Shown: positions 34,886 to 43,398 of the stretch, piece after piece
Layout: each line of letters opens with the position of its first letter
Numbering within the stretch: position 1 is the stretch's first letter
Origin: Paralcaligenes sp. KSB-10
GTDB lineage: Bacteria; Pseudomonadota; Gammaproteobacteria; Burkholderiales; Burkholderiaceae_B
Length of the DNA: 64,000 nucleotides
Direction: 5' to 3'
Assembly (NCBI RefSeq): GCF_021266465.1
Contig: NZ_CP089848.1
Location: forward strand, 2,914,001-2,978,000
Translations under genes and position numbers: made by a program
Notes under the pieces: model-generated
The model's input: only the letters and a program-made list of their open reading frames with translations
Told to the model about the DNA's origin: nothing
Database searches by the model: none

Positions 34886-36274
34886 CTAACGTTTCAGCCT
34901 GGACAATAAATAGCGCCAATAATCGTGGGCGCGCTTGAATCGAAACCGGCTCCACCACTTCAACAAGCCGTAAGAAAGATGGATTTTTTCCTGCCCCAAG
35001 GGCATGTCCGGCCTGACACGCATCCAGGACGTTTTGGAATAGGCGACGAGTTGATCGGGATAAACACTGCGGTGCCCGATAATAAGATAGGCCGCGATGC
35101 CCGCTCCTGCAACGTACACCGTCCCTATTGTCCCGCCAAATAGCTCAATTCCCATGAGTACGGCGGCGACCGGGGTATTTGAAGCCGCAGCTACCACGGC
35201 CACCAAACCTACAGCCGCACCCAATGATGGGCTGATTCCCAACATGGGAGCAAACGCGTTCCCGGCAATGGCTCCGATGACAAACTGCGGGGTAACGATC
35301 CCACCGTAAAAGCCCGAGCCCAAGGTAATCGCCACCAAAAGCGTTTTCCAGAAAAAGCCCAGGTAAGGCATGGCCTCGCCGTCCAGGGCTCTATCCATGA
35401 GAGGCAGGCTCAAGCCCAGATAGTCTGTCGAAATGAAGAAAATAAGTGCGGAGAGCACAATGCCACCCAGCAGTGGCATGATGGGCGGCCACATATTGAA
35501 TCGGGTCCTCAGGCGGCTGAAAAGAAGGCGAACCAGGCCGATCAGGTCAACAAACACCCATGCGACAATGCCGCAAATGATTCCGACGGCTATCGTCTTG
35601 ATAAATAAGGTTTCGGAAAAATGGGGCAGCAACTGGATGCTGTAGTACTTGTAGGGAACTCCCCATAACTTGCTGACTTCAAAAGAAGTAACGCCAGCCA
35701 CAATGGCCGGAAACAGGAAATCATGCCGTATGCGTCCGATAGCCAGCACTTCAACGCCATAAATGGCCCCTGCTATCGGCGTGCCGAATACGCTGGCAAA
35801 ACCGGCGCTGACGCCGCAAGCCACAATGCGCTTTTGCAGTTCGCTGTTTAGTCCCAGCACTCGGCCCACGCCCGAAGCCAGCGAGCCGCCAATATGTGAG
35901 CAGGGCCCTTCCTTTCCCGCGGACCCGCCGCACGCCAGTGTAATGATCGCCGCAATGGGCTTGATGGCCAGTGTTTTGAAGGGCATCTGGCCCGATTGCT
36001 TATGAACCGCGGCAATGACCGAGTCCTTGAGTCCGCTCGTATTTTTCCTATAGCCATAATGCAGAAGCAATCCATTCAGAAATCCGCCTAGCGGCAGTAA
36101 TGTCATCTGAAGCCACAATGGGATGGATGCTGTCTTGCCGGTGAGGAAAAACAAGCCATGCAAGAAAAGGCTCGTGCCGCTTCCCACGATGGCTCCGGTA
36201 ATGGTTGCCAGAACAAGCCACTGCATGACGGTCGCCAGCATGACGATCGGCTCAATATAATTAACGCGTGGCAT
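34886..36274 (-). CDS. ClC-family voltage-gated chloride channel/transporter
   Basis: About 462 residues with the ClC topology. The selectivity and gating segment reads GGSAGKEGPCSHIGGSLAS, with Glu122 as the gating glutamate of the G-K/R-E-G-P motif; the third signature is SGFYGGIVTPQFVIGA. The first motif GSGIP is not in canonical form. There are no C-terminal CBS domains. Start: ATG 36274 or GTG 36283; neither has a good Shine-Dalgarno. It may exchange chloride or another anion (for example fluoride or nitrate) for protons in the inner membrane. It follows the CapA-like gene by about 80 bases on the same strand. Confidence 0.87.
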   Translation of the reverse strand: MPRVNYIEPIVMLATVMQWLVLATITGAIVGSGTSLFLHGLFFLTGKTASIPLWLQMTLLPLGGFLNGLLLHYGYRKNTSGLKDSVIAAVHKQSGQMPFKTLAIKPIAAIITLACGGSAGKEGPCSHIGGSLASGVGRVLGLNSELQKRIVACGVSAGFASVFGTPIAGAIYGVEVLAIGRIRHDFLFPAIVAGVTSFEVSKLWGVPYKYYSIQLLPHFSETLFIKTIAVGIICGIVAWVFVDLIGLVRLLFSRLRTRFNMWPPIMPLLGGIVLSALIFFISTDYLGLSLPLMDRALDGEAMPYLGFFWKTLLVAITLGSGFYGGIVTPQFVIGAIAGNAFAPMLGISPSLGAAVGLVAVVAAASNTPVAAVLMGIELFGGTIGTVYVAGAGIAAYLIIGHRSVYPDQLVAYSKTSWMRVRPDMPLGQEKIHLSYGLLKWWSRFRFKRAHDYWRYLLSRLKR

Positions 36275-36356
36275 GACCGGCACTTATCATCGCATGATCC
36301 TTTTTGAAACAGGCAGCGAGATTCTACTTCCAATCGCCACGGCGCCGCCCCCTGCC

Positions 36357-37406
36357 TCAAACGGTTTTCAAATCAAGCATTATTTCATCGCCGCTGGGCT
36401 CAAAACACGTCCCATAAACTTTCGAGCCCTGCGTGATCTCCCGCAGTGTGTCCTGCTCGTCGACAAGCGGGCACAACACCGTTTCGTTATTGTCGTTATG
36501 ACGCACGAACTGGAACGTCACCTTCTCGATCGCCCCGCTTTCAATCCACAAACGCAGCATCATGCCGACCCAATTGCCATGCTTGCGGCCATTGTGCCCG
36601 GTATGAAATGAAAAACTGCCAAGTCCGTAGAATATGGGCTTGCCGCGATAGACCTCGACCGGCAGGGAATAATGAGGCCCATGGCCCACCACCATATCGG
36701 CGCCGGCATCGATTGCCCCATGCGCGATCTCGGTCATGTACGCCAGCACTTCTTTCCACAAGCCCCAATGGCAGGACACCACAACGAAGTCGGACTTCGC
36801 CTTCAGCGCCGCAATATCCTCTTTGAGCGATTGCAGATAGGATGGCTCCGCCCAGGTAATGATGTACGGCGGAATGCCCGGGCGATTCAGCGGCGGAACA
36901 TCCGGCCGGCTCTTGTGCGCCGGCACCTGGTAGGCCGTCTGTCCACGGATCACCGCCACGCCAGCCGCATTGACGCGCGCTTCGTGGTGGGTGGGCCAGT
37001 ACACGGACGTACGCTGCAAGAAACCGACACGAACGCCATTTACATCGACAATCGCGGGCGCGCGGGCGGCACCCAGATCGGCCCCCGCGCCCGTATGCGC
37101 AATGCCCGCCTCGTTCAGCCGCGCGATCGATTCGTTGATCGCCGCCTCGCCGTAGTTCACATTGTTCGCCAGTCCCACCGCGCGTATGCCGGCACGCGTC
37201 AACGCGTCCTTGCCGATTTGCGGGGCGACGTAAAAACCTTCATTGTCGACCGAATGGTTCGCGGGCGGTTCGTATAGCGAACACTCAAGATTGCTGAACA
37301 CCAGATCGGCGGAGTCAAAGGTTTTTTTAACCTGGCGGAACGGCGTATCCGGATCCGTGATATTCATCAGGTTCACATCGCCGGTAAGAATTATTTTCAG
37401 TGCCAT
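36357..37406 (-). CDS. CapA-family metallophosphatase-like protein
   Basis: 349 residues: ILTGDVNLM near the N-terminus, SNLECSL, LANNVNYGEAAI, VVSCHWGLWKEV and VVGHGPHYSLPVEVYRGKPIFYGLGSF (cited by VVGHGPHY and IFYGLGSF). These are the metal-site motifs of the CapA/PgsA group, a calcineurin-like fold linked to poly-gamma-glutamate synthesis or breakdown. No membrane anchor or signal peptide is visible, and no other capsule genes are near, so a capsule role is doubtful; a soluble phosphoesterase or amide-bond enzyme is possible. Preceded by the CGATAAG palindrome cluster at 37509-37561. Confidence 0.8.
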   Translation of the reverse strand: MALKIILTGDVNLMNITDPDTPFRQVKKTFDSADLVFSNLECSLYEPPANHSVDNEGFYVAPQIGKDALTRAGIRAVGLANNVNYGEAAINESIARLNEAGIAHTGAGADLGAARAPAIVDVNGVRVGFLQRTSVYWPTHHEARVNAAGVAVIRGQTAYQVPAHKSRPDVPPLNRPGIPPYIITWAEPSYLQSLKEDIAALKAKSDFVVVSCHWGLWKEVLAYMTEIAHGAIDAGADMVVGHGPHYSLPVEVYRGKPIFYGLGSFSFHTGHNGRKHGNWVGMMLRLWIESGAIEKVTFQFVRHNDNNETVLCPLVDEQDTLREITQGSKVYGTCFEPSGDEIMLDLKTV

Positions 37407-37508
37407 GAGGATTTAGACCAATGTGAATGGAATTTAATGTCTTTTTATCAATTCCGGCTTCCTGGCTCCATTCGAGCCCTGCAAAGACATTCTTCTGGTG
37501 GCAGCCTG

Positions 37509-37561
37509 TTATCGATAAGAGCCGATAATAATCCGCTTATCGAGGAATTTCTCGATAAGCG
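37509..37561. repeat. Cluster of CGATAAG repeats with an 11-bp-arm palindrome
   Basis: CGCTTATCGAG (37534-37544) and CTCGATAAGCG (37551-37561) form a perfect inverted repeat around GAATTT. Just upstream lies the palindrome TTATCGATAA (37509-37518), so CGATAA or its complement occurs five times in 53 bases. There is no T-run on either strand, which argues against a plain terminator. It sits about 100 bases ahead of the CapA-like gene and after the stop of the carbamoylase-like gene. Confidence 0.5.
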
Positions 37562-37612
37562 ACTTTAGACGGCAATAGCTTATGCAACTTGCATGCTGTC
37601 AACGGTCAACGG

Positions 37613-38842
37613 TCAGGCCGAATCTGCCTCGACAAGAAGCACATTCGCCAGCACCGACGCTCCCTGCGCCAGGTGGCGTGATTCCGCATATTCAGCCTCA
37701 TTATGGCTTAGGCCGTTGCGGCAAGGCACAAATATCATCGCCGACGGCGCCACGTACGACAGATTGACGGCATCGTGCCCGGCGCCGCTGCACATATCCA
37801 GACTGGAAAAACCTAGTGCTGCGCTGGCCTGGCGCACCCGATCCACACAAGCGGGACTGAACTGAATGGGCTCATAGGTCGCCACGGGCGCAAAATCGAG
37901 TGCAATATTCTCCATCTTGGCGCGTTCACGGCAGATGTCAGCGACCTGTTCGGCCAGCGTGTCCAGTTGGCGAATGTCCGGATGCCGCAGATCGATACTG
38001 AATGCCACGCTGCCAGGGATGGTGCTGGGCGAGTTCGGTCGGCAGGCGATATGCCCTACGGTCAGGCGCGTGTCATCGCCCGATTGCCGCCCCAGTTCCG
38101 CAAGAGCGGCGATGATCCCGGCGGCGCAGGCCAGCGCGTCCCGGCGGATTTTCATAGGCGTGGTACCGGCGTGAGACTCGAAGCCGGTGAGGGTCACGTC
38201 ATATTCATGCAAGCCCTGCACGCCAGTCACCACGCCCAGCGGCACAGCCGCCTGTTCCAGCACCGGCCCCTGCTCGATATGGGCTTCGTAATAGGCCACC
38301 GGCCTATCGCGAAAGCGCGGCGTATTGGCGAACCCGGTACGATCCAGTTCTTCGCCAAGAGTCACCCCGGTCTTCAGACAGGGACGGGCACGCGCGAACG
38401 CGAGATCCGCGCGCCCGGCGTAAACGGACGACCCCAATATTCCCGGCGTGAAGCGCGAGCCTTCCTCATTGGTCCAGGCGACAACCTCTACCGGACGCCA
38501 GGTAGCGATGCCCCGCGCATTGAACGTGCGCAGGACTTCAAGCCCAGCCAGCACTCCATAAACGCCGTCGAAGCGCCCGCCCAGCGGCTGCGTGTCCAGA
38601 TGACTGCCGCACAATACCGGCGCCGCGCCGGAATCGGTCCCAGGCCGACGGGCGAAAATATTCCCGACTTCGTCGGTATAGACTTGGCACCCCGCCTCTT
38701 CGCACCATTGCATGAAAAGACGACGGCCTGCCACGTCATCCTCGGTCAGCGTCAGCCGGCAACTGCCTCCGTTGGTGGTCTGGCCTATGCGTGCCATGTC
38801 CATCACCGAATCCCAAAGCCGCTTTTCATCGACAGTAATCAA
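37613..38842 (-). CDS. M20-family amidohydrolase: N-carbamoyl-L-amino acid hydrolase / allantoate amidohydrolase type
   Basis: 409 residues. Metal motifs: LCGSHLDTQPLGGRFDGVYG, WTNEEGSRFTPGILGS, YYEAHIEQGPVLE, and C-terminal GLSHNEAEYA; the dimerisation domain starts near TGVQGLHEYDVTLTG. The family removes the carbamoyl group, releasing CO2 and ammonia. The start is most likely TTG 38842: AAGGAG is 5 bases upstream and the residues that follow (ITVDEKRLWDSVMDMARIG) match the family N-terminus. It lies downstream of the IclR gene on the minus strand and opposite the hydantoinase-like operon, so it may finish a hydantoin- or ureide-type pathway. Confidence 0.88.
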   Translation of the reverse strand: MITVDEKRLWDSVMDMARIGQTTNGGSCRLTLTEDDVAGRRLFMQWCEEAGCQVYTDEVGNIFARRPGTDSGAAPVLCGSHLDTQPLGGRFDGVYGVLAGLEVLRTFNARGIATWRPVEVVAWTNEEGSRFTPGILGSSVYAGRADLAFARARPCLKTGVTLGEELDRTGFANTPRFRDRPVAYYEAHIEQGPVLEQAAVPLGVVTGVQGLHEYDVTLTGFESHAGTTPMKIRRDALACAAGIIAALAELGRQSGDDTRLTVGHIACRPNSPSTIPGSVAFSIDLRHPDIRQLDTLAEQVADICRERAKMENIALDFAPVATYEPIQFSPACVDRVRQASAALGFSSLDMCSGAGHDAVNLSYVAPSAMIFVPCRNGLSHNEAEYAESRHLAQGASVLANVLLVEADSA

Positions 38843-38981
38843 AATATCTCCTTCAGCCGTTTGAGCATCCTCATCATATCCGGAGCCAGACACCTTGACC
38901 AACAGCACAATGGCTGGACTAACGTACGAGCAACCTCGGCCCCGAACCGTTTTCAGACAGTGGAGGCGTTGCCGCGGAGCA

Positions 38982-39788
38982 TCAGCGACGCACCGGAGCA
39001 CCCGCGCGCTCCGAATACATCATGCTATTCAACTGCTCGGACAGCTCACGGGCGACGCGCTGAAGTGCCTTGATCTGCCGCTCGTCGGGCGGCGTTGGAA
39101 TATCGTCGACCGAACCCACGATCGCAATCGAGCCGGCAAGCGAAGCGCCGTCGCGAAATATCGGTACCGCCAGCGTGCTGATGCCGGTCATCATCTCGCC
39201 ACTGCATATTTCGTAGTAATCCGCGCGAATCCGATCCAGTCGCTTCGAGAGCTCGGTCAGCGCCGCTGCATCGAACTTGACACCGGAGGCCAGCACCTCG
39301 TCCAGCATGGCATCGCGCTCCCGCGGCGAAGCAAATGCGAGTGACACTCGCCCCAGGGCGGACCGATGCGGTGGCGGGCGGTTGCCGGGTTTGACGCTCA
39401 CGCAAATGCGCGCGTAGATATTTTCCATGGTGCTGATAACCATGGGCATGCCATTGGTCGCAACGGTCAACACCACCGTCTCGCGCAATTCATCGCGCAA
39501 TTGCACCAGGTAAGGCTCGGCTCTTCGCCGAAGATCAAACTGATTGCCAGCCGCCTCGCCAAGCTGGAACAGCCGCCACCCCAGACGATAGCGCTCGTTG
39601 GCGTTGTCCTGTTCAATCAAGCCCACTTCCTTGAGCGTTGCCAGATGCCTATGAATGCGAGGCTTGGTTTCGCTCAATTGCTCGGCCAGCTCGGTCACAC
39701 CCATCGCACGATGCGCGAGGGCCAGGCTATCCAGGATGCGGACCGATACCTTGACGGCATCGACCGAATTCAATTTTTTTTCACTCAT
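38982..39788 (-). CDS. IclR-family transcriptional regulator
   Basis: 268 residues: N-terminal winged helix (SVRILDSLALAHRAMGVTELAEQL; KPRIHRHLATLKEVGLIEQD) and IclR effector domain (RRRAEPYLVQLRDELRETVVLTVA; HRSALGRVSLAFASPRERDAMLDE; GISTLAVPIFRDGASLAGSIAIVG). It is upstream of the carbamoylase-like gene (139 bases) on the minus strand and divergent, across 293 bases, from the CobW-hydantoinase operon, which it probably controls. The intergenic region has three GACRTAAC repeats (40006-40040) that could be its binding sites. Confidence 0.9.
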   Translation of the reverse strand: MSEKKLNSVDAVKVSVRILDSLALAHRAMGVTELAEQLSETKPRIHRHLATLKEVGLIEQDNANERYRLGWRLFQLGEAAGNQFDLRRRAEPYLVQLRDELRETVVLTVATNGMPMVISTMENIYARICVSVKPGNRPPPHRSALGRVSLAFASPRERDAMLDEVLASGVKFDAAALTELSKRLDRIRADYYEICSGEMMTGISTLAVPIFRDGASLAGSIAIVGSVDDIPTPPDERQIKALQRVARELSEQLNSMMYSERAGAPVRR

Positions 39789-40005
39789 ATGCGGTTATGA
39801 CTCTCGACGGCAAGGACCGGACAACACTGCCCATGCCAAAAGTGTACCGAAGAATCCACGGATATGGCCGGGCAGGTGGGCCACTCCCCGTCCGGCCTAC
39901 CAGTCCAGGGCGTCCAGGATATGAGATAGCCCTCCTGTGGATTGACGATAGATCTTGCATCGCAATAGGGTCACATGTTACGCTAGAAGAAATAAATTAT
40001 TGTCA

Positions 40006-40040
40006 GACGTAACGATTAGGACGTAACATCAAGACATAAC
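40006..40040. promoter_or_regulatory. Three iterated GACRTAAC motifs upstream of the CobW operon
   Basis: GACGTAAC occurs at 40006 and 40020 and GACATAAC at 40033, spaced 14 and 13 bases apart; a GTTACG in reverse orientation lies at 39977. The last copy ends 41 bases before the CobW ATG. Such regular spacing suggests a cooperative regulator site. The rest of the 39789-40081 region shows nothing else I can name. Confidence 0.45.
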
Positions 40041-40081
40041 ATCGGATCGAATCCGGCTCATATCGATGGGAATGCGCCTCA

Positions 40082-41185
40082 ATGGAAAACGCTGCGAACT
40101 CGGCACAGCCAGACGCCTGTCGTATTACCTGCGATGTACTCACGGGTTTTCTGGGCAGCGGCAAGACAAGCCTGCTCAATCGCTTCCTGCATACGGAAAC
40201 CACGCGGGGAGTGGCGGTTGTCATTAATGAAATCGGCGCCATCGGTATCGATCAACTGATCCTGTCGCAAATATCCGAGAACGTGGTTCTGCTCGAGTCG
40301 GGCTGCTTGTGCTGTTCGCTCTCGGGGTCCCTGCGCGAAACCCTGCTCGACCTGAAACGGCAGGCACGGGCGGCAGGGCATCCGCTCACACGGGTGGTGA
40401 TCGAGACAACCGGGCTGGCCGAACCGGCACCGATCCTTAACATCTTATTGGGCGACCAGACACTGGCCGATAGCTTCGTGCTGGGTCGCGTAATCTCAAC
40501 CGTCGACGCGCATCAGGCGCTCGGGCAGATTCGACGGCAACGCGAAACCGTGCGCCAGGTCGCGCTCGCGGATGTGCTTGCGATCACCAAGACCGATCTG
40601 GTGGACAAGCAGGCCGAGCTTGCATTGAATACGGCGCTCGACGGCCTGAATGCGACAGCGCTGCGGGTGCGGGCGAATGATGCCGACGCGCTCACTGACA
40701 TTTTCGTGCGCGCCAACCCCGCGGTGCCGGCCAGGAGCGAGCCTACGCACGAGGCCGGCACCAGCCACGATAGCCATCGTCACAACCATGCCGCGCACCT
40801 GCATGGAGCGGTCAACAATGAAAGCCTTTGGCTCGGGCCGCAGCGCATTCATCCCGCGGGGCTGGCGGCGTGGACACATCTGCTGATTTGTGAATACGGC
40901 GACCGATTGTTGCGTTGCAAGGGCCTACTGCATTTATCCGACCCGATACGCGATGTGTTCGTGCAAGGGGTCGGACGCTACTTCCACCCCTCCGCGGCCA
41001 TTGCACGCTGGCCAGACAGCGACCCCCGCGCGAGGATGGTGGTGATTGGCGAACGGATCGACCCGTCCTGGCTGCGCGCCAGTCTGCCCGCCTTTCTCAT
41101 CGATGAAACGGGGCTGCTGCCGCGCACGCTCGAAGAGTTGAATCAGGTGGTCCATTCCACATGCAGCCACCTGCATCCTATGTAA
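40082..41185 (+). CDS. CobW/COG0523-family GTPase, putative metallochaperone
   Basis: 367 residues: Walker A GFLGSGKTS (22-30), the metal-binding CLCC at 75-78 in ESGCLCCS, switch region ETTGLAEP, and G4 motif ITKTD. A histidine-rich stretch (HDSHRHNHAAHLHG) near residue 225 could store or bind zinc. The C-terminal CobW domain follows. These GTPases deliver zinc, cobalt or other metals to client enzymes. It is the first gene of an operon whose second gene is a two-metal amidohydrolase, the natural client. The ATG has GGGAA upstream. Confidence 0.88.
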   Translation: MENAANSAQPDACRITCDVLTGFLGSGKTSLLNRFLHTETTRGVAVVINEIGAIGIDQLILSQISENVVLLESGCLCCSLSGSLRETLLDLKRQARAAGHPLTRVVIETTGLAEPAPILNILLGDQTLADSFVLGRVISTVDAHQALGQIRRQRETVRQVALADVLAITKTDLVDKQAELALNTALDGLNATALRVRANDADALTDIFVRANPAVPARSEPTHEAGTSHDSHRHNHAAHLHGAVNNESLWLGPQRIHPAGLAAWTHLLICEYGDRLLRCKGLLHLSDPIRDVFVQGVGRYFHPSAAIARWPDSDPRARMVVIGERIDPSWLRASLPAFLIDETGLLPRTLEELNQVVHSTCSHLHPM

Positions 41186-41207
41186 CTTATGATGGAGAAC
41201 GCTTTCC

Positions 41208-42575
41208 ATGCCAGCTGAATTTGTCCTGCGCGGCGCTCAAGTGGTCGAACCCGACCATATGCCCTGCGCGCTCGACCTCCTGATCCAGGACGGAAAAATC
41301 GCGGGGCGACTGACTCCCGACACGCCGGTCGATGCGTCGATTCCCGTCCTTCGAGCGGATGGCTTGCATGCTTTTCCCGGCCTCATCGACGCTCACGTGC
41401 ATTTCGGCTTCGGTGAAAAGATCACCGAGTACTCCACCGAAACCGTGTATGCCGCGCAGGGCGGCTTTACCTCGATTCTGGGCTACTTTCTAAACAACGA
41501 AAGCTATGCCGATGTCTACGAGCGTGAGCAGGAATACGCACGGGCTCGTTGCCATGTCGACTACGGTTTCCACTTCAGCGTGGCCAACGAAGAGCATGTC
41601 CGCGACATGCCCGCCTATGTCAATCGCTATGGTGTCACCTCGTTCAAATACTTCATGAACTTCAAGGGTGAGGAAGGGCGCTACCTCGGCCTGGATGGAA
41701 CCGATGACGGCTATTTCTACGATCTGCTGAAAATGGCAGGAACATTGCCGGGCGTGAAGATAGTCTGCCACACCGAGAACATCGAAATCGTCAACAGGCT
41801 GCGCCGGCGCGCACAGTCGATCGAGCAGCCGACGCTGAAAGACTGGGCCAACGCAAAGCCGCCATTCACCGAAGCGGAGAGCTGTGTGCGGGCCATGTAT
41901 TTCGCGGAACAACTGGGCGCACATCTCTATATTCCGCACTTGAGCACGCGCATGGCGCTGGACGAAGTGCGCCGCTGGCGCTCGCGCTATCCACATATCC
42001 ATGTCGAAACCTGCCCGCACTACCTGACGCACGACGACGACTCGACCCTGGGTTCCATGGGCAAAGCCAACCCGCCGTTTCGCAGCAAGGATGACGTCGA
42101 AGCAATGTGGGAAGGCTTGCGCGACGGCAGCATCGATGTGGTCGCTTCCGACCACGTGCCGCGCAAGCGCTCCACCAAGGAACGGCCTTTCTGGCTGGCC
42201 TCGCAGGGCTTCCCGGGCACAGCAACGATCCTGCCGGTGCTGCTCAGCGAGGGCTACCACAAGGGCCGCCTATCGCTGCAGCGTGTCGCCGAACTGCTGA
42301 GCAGGGCACCCGCGCAGATCTTTGGAATGATGCCGCGCAAGGGAACGCTGCAGACCGGCGCGGATGCGGACATCACCCTGGTCGACCTGGAGCGCAGCCG
42401 TACCGTGCGAGCGGAGGAGCTCGGCTCGTATTCGGACTACAGCTTGTATGACGGCTGGACGCTCAAGGGCTGGCCGGTGCGCACCATCGTGCGCGGCGAG
42501 ACTGTGATGCAAGACGGCAAGATTATGGGCGAACCCGGCTATGGCCAGTATCTGGCGCGGCCGCTAGTGTCCTGA
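41208..42575 (+). CDS. Hydantoinase/dihydropyrimidinase-family cyclic amidohydrolase
   Basis: 455 residues with a full two-metal site: His63 and His65 in DAHVHFG, the lysine that is carbamylated (Lys147 in SFKYFMNF), His188 in VCHTEN, His244 in PHLST and Asp315 in VASDHVPR. The enzymes open cyclic amide rings such as hydantoins, dihydropyrimidines, allantoin or cyclic imides. The substrate loops differ from textbook D-hydantoinase, so ring type is open. The operon adds an amidase-fold hydrolase directly downstream, and an N-carbamoylase-like enzyme on the other strand. Metal may be supplied by the upstream CobW protein. Confidence 0.88.
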   Translation: MPAEFVLRGAQVVEPDHMPCALDLLIQDGKIAGRLTPDTPVDASIPVLRADGLHAFPGLIDAHVHFGFGEKITEYSTETVYAAQGGFTSILGYFLNNESYADVYEREQEYARARCHVDYGFHFSVANEEHVRDMPAYVNRYGVTSFKYFMNFKGEEGRYLGLDGTDDGYFYDLLKMAGTLPGVKIVCHTENIEIVNRLRRRAQSIEQPTLKDWANAKPPFTEAESCVRAMYFAEQLGAHLYIPHLSTRMALDEVRRWRSRYPHIHVETCPHYLTHDDDSTLGSMGKANPPFRSKDDVEAMWEGLRDGSIDVVASDHVPRKRSTKERPFWLASQGFPGTATILPVLLSEGYHKGRLSLQRVAELLSRAPAQIFGMMPRKGTLQTGADADITLVDLERSRTVRAEELGSYSDYSLYDGWTLKGWPVRTIVRGETVMQDGKIMGEPGYGQYLARPLVS

Positions 42576-42621
42576 ATTGGAAATTTTCTGCATAAATCAA
42601 TTTCGATAGTGGGATGGAATC

Positions 42622-43308
42622 ATGAAACCTTGGGACAACATCATCAGCGCAGACGAACAGGCCGGATATCGGGCCGCGGGTTTTGGCCGGCCGGGGGGTA
42701 TCGGCCAACGACCGGCGCTGCTGATCATCGATGTGCAGTACCGTACCGTCGGCACCCGTCCGATGCCCTTCTGGGAAGCCATCAAAGAATTCCCCACCAG
42801 TTGCGGCGAAGTGGGCTGGCAAGCGGTCGGCAATATTCAAAAACTGCTCGAGATGTTCCGCGCCAAGGGTTGGCCAGTGCTCTATCCGCATGTCGCGCCG
42901 AAAGTCGCAGGTGAAGGCGGCCGTTTGGCGGAGAAAGTGCCCGCGATCATGAATATCGCCTCGCACGGCTATGACTTCGTTGCCGAGATCGCACCGGCCC
43001 AGACCGACGTACTGCTGCCCAAGAAACATCCGAGCGCGTTTTTCGGTACCGCCCTGGCGAGTCATTTGATCGATTTGCAGGCCGATACCCTGATCGTAAC
43101 GGGATGCACGACGAGCGGCTGCGTGCGAGGGAGCGTAGTAGACGCGTTTTCGCTGAATTTCAAAGTCTTCGTTCCGCAAGATTGCGTCTATGACCGCAGC
43201 GCCGTTTCCCATGCGGTCAATCTATTCGACATGTCGGAAAAATACGCCGATGTCGGCACCACCGAAGAGTTGCTGGATCGTCTGCAGGGTGTGAGCCCGG
43301 CCCGCTAA
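42622..43308 (+). CDS. Isochorismatase-fold cysteine amidohydrolase (N-carbamoylsarcosine amidase-like)
   Basis: 228 residues with an intact catalytic triad: Asp37 in LLIIDVQ, Lys134/135 in PKKHPSAFFGT, and Cys167 in TGCTTSGCVR. The CTTSGCVR sequence is typical of N-carbamoylsarcosine and maleamate-type amidases, which release ammonia from a carbamoyl or amide group. It lies 46 bases after the ring-opening enzyme, so it probably hydrolyses the open-chain product (a carbamoyl acid or half-amide). It has an extended N-terminus (about 30 residues) before the fold. GGATGGAA precedes the ATG. Confidence 0.9.
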   Translation: MKPWDNIISADEQAGYRAAGFGRPGGIGQRPALLIIDVQYRTVGTRPMPFWEAIKEFPTSCGEVGWQAVGNIQKLLEMFRAKGWPVLYPHVAPKVAGEGGRLAEKVPAIMNIASHGYDFVAEIAPAQTDVLLPKKHPSAFFGTALASHLIDLQADTLIVTGCTTSGCVRGSVVDAFSLNFKVFVPQDCVYDRSAVSHAVNLFDMSEKYADVGTTEELLDRLQGVSPAR

Positions 43309-43398
43309 GGGGCCGGGCCAGACGCGCCTCGGTACTTGCACGCACGCATGCCCTGAACATAACCGTTTCACCCGCATAACTGAACAACTGGAGGAGCA

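Noticed and set aside
36357-37406. Capsule (poly-gamma-glutamate) biosynthesis locus
   Set aside because: Only a CapA-like soluble protein is present; no CapB, CapC or membrane anchor is found nearby.
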